Source of the DNA: Oculatella sp. LEGE 06141
Lineage (GTDB): Bacteria > Cyanobacteriota > Cyanobacteriia > Elainellales > Elainellaceae
DNA length: 64,000 nt
Assembly (NCBI RefSeq): GCF_015207605.1
Contig: NZ_JADEWO010000003.1
Coordinates: 62,001-126,000, forward strand
Reading direction: 5' to 3'
Both the position numbers and the translations under genes were made by a program. Each line of letters begins with the position of its first letter. Position 1 is the stretch's first letter. Shown piece after piece: positions 63,258 through 64,000 of this stretch. The notes under the pieces are model-generated. The model was not told the origin of the DNA and searched no databases. It saw nothing but the letters and a program-made list of their open reading frames with translations.

Positions 63258-63290
63258 AGACCTATATGAGACCTGTATAAGACCTGTGTA
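63258..63290. repeat. Three 11-base tandem units
   Basis: AGACCTATATG, AGACCTGTATA and AGACCTGTGTA follow each other directly between the vipp1 stop and the hairpin at 63222-63251. Confidence 0.6.
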
Positions 63291-63311
63291 GCCAGAACCG
63301 TTGGCGATCGG

Positions 63312-64000
63312 CTATAGCTGATCTAGCTCCGCTTTCAGGCTCTCAAGCTCGTCGTCGATCGCGGCATCTTTCGGTGCAGCAGGGCTGGCTGCGTTGGCAG
63401 CAGGAAGCTGACCCTGCGACGGAGCCGCACCGCCTAACTGCATTTGCGCTTTGAGAGCCGCTAAATCGTCATCGACATCGCTTCCCGATTCCAGCATGGC
63501 GAACTGACTTTCTAAATCAGCACCGGCCAGCTCGGCGGCCGCTTGAGAGCGTGCCTCCATTTGCATCACTTTTTCTTCCATCCGCTCAAAGGCGGCCATT
63601 GAGCCAGTGGTACCCAATCCACCAACCGTGCGCTGCAACTGCTCGTTAGCCTTGGCTGCGCTGGCTCTGGCTTTGAGCATATCCTTCTTCGTTTTCGCTT
63701 CTGAAATTTTGCCTTCCAGGGCAATCAAATTGCGCTTCATTGCATCCACTGTGGCCGACTGCTGATCCAGTTGAGCCTTCAGCGTGGTGGCGGTTTCAGT
63801 TTGAACTTTTCTGCGGTTCAAGGCTTCCCGTGCCAGGTTTTCGTCGCCTTTTTGTAGCGCTAGCTGTGCCCGTTGATGCCAGTTATTTGCTTCAGACTGA
63901 GCCTGATTGGCTTGCTGCTGAATTCGCTTCTGGCTGGCGATCGCACTCGCAACCGCCTGGCGAAGCTGTATCAAGTCTTCCTGCATGTCAATGATGGCTT
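63312..64000 (-). CDS. vipp1: Vipp1/IM30 (PspA family), N-terminus beyond the window
   Basis: The frame runs off the window end; the last visible codons read AIID before MQEDLIQLRQAVASAIASQK, so about 35 N-terminal residues are missing. The coiled-coil ESCRT-III-like core is present, with LQRTVGGLGTTGSMAAFERM and LESQFAMLE. The C-terminal extension ending in a separate helix (DELESLKAELDQL) marks Vipp1 rather than PspA. It maintains thylakoid membranes. The linker (Ala/Pro/Gln-rich) is typical. A terminator-like hairpin lies downstream. Confidence 0.93.
   Translation of the reverse strand, partial: AIIDMQEDLIQLRQAVASAIASQKRIQQQANQAQSEANNWHQRAQLALQKGDENLAREALNRRKVQTETATTLKAQLDQQSATVDAMKRNLIALEGKISEAKTKKDMLKARASAAKANEQLQRTVGGLGTTGSMAAFERMEEKVMQMEARSQAAAELAGADLESQFAMLESGSDVDDDLAALKAQMQLGGAAPSQGQLPAANAASPAAPKDAAIDDELESLKAELDQL

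Noticed and set aside
1-64000. rRNA, tRNA, intact insertion sequence or prophage
   Set aside because: I saw no tRNA-like cloverleaf ending in CCA, no rRNA stretch, no transposase or integrase motif and no phage structural gene.

Overview
The window is a piece of a cyanobacterial chromosome. The evidence is dense HIP1 octamers (GCGATCGC) across genes and spacers, a carboxysomal-type beta carbonic anhydrase (ccaA), a Vipp1/IM30 gene, a DUF3493 protein of the cyanobacterial/plastid LPA1-Rep27 type, a 4-Cys serine/threonine kinase with pentapeptide repeats, and several small membrane proteins of cyanobacterial type. CcaA points to a beta-cyanobacterium; I cannot name the genus. I saw no rRNA, tRNA, CRISPR array or intact insertion sequence.

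Layout. 0-5 kb: RRM RNA-binding protein, an FHA-penicillin-binding-protein fusion, and a GAF kinase-like protein whose catalytic residues are lost. 5-11.3 kb: cytosine deaminase, site-2 protease with CBS domains, alkyltransferase-like DNA repair protein, SPOR-like exported protein, NAD(P)HX repair enzyme. 11.5-14.7 kb: a same-strand cassette of a SLOG/LSDAT nucleotide-sensor protein, a DUF4231 (SLATT-type) membrane protein and a TIR-TM-coiled-coil protein. This is the best candidate for an undescribed conflict or signalling system. 14.7-25 kb: ccaA with an exported NTF2-like protein, two transporters, a carotenoid-isomerase-like flavoenzyme, small stress or membrane proteins, gamma-glutamyltransferase and a tryptophan-dioxygenase-family enzyme. 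25-36 kb: MscS channel, argD, DUF3493 protein, Ser/Thr kinase, pheT, YciI-like protein, precorrin-6A reductase and a methyltransferase.

36-49 kb: a mannose-1-phosphate guanylyltransferase with a decayed phosphomannomutase half, ssb, an orphan adenine-specific DNA methyltransferase translationally coupled to a SRAP (YedK/HMCES) abasic-site protein, DUF29, a spacer with open but unrecognised frames, a START-like protein, a PD-(D/E)XK nuclease, a B12-binding-like protein, an alpha/beta hydrolase and endonuclease III. 49-64 kb: a bifunctional proline dehydrogenase/P5C dehydrogenase, tmk-holB overlapping pair, a two-GAF histidine kinase, a BrkB-type membrane protein, two tandem paralogous 62-residue membrane proteins, a START-like protein, surE, a CSP41-like epimerase, an aminotransferase, thioredoxin and the 3' part of vipp1.

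Most of the window is housekeeping. DNA maintenance (ssb, SRAP, methyltransferase, nuclease, nth, tmk, holB, alkyltransferase-like protein) is well represented between 39 and 54 kb. Noncoding structure includes a pair of related intergenic repeats about 55 kb apart, a small MITE-like element, several short tandem repeats (three with 9- or 11-base periods), a CRP-like site and several perfect hairpins at gene ends.
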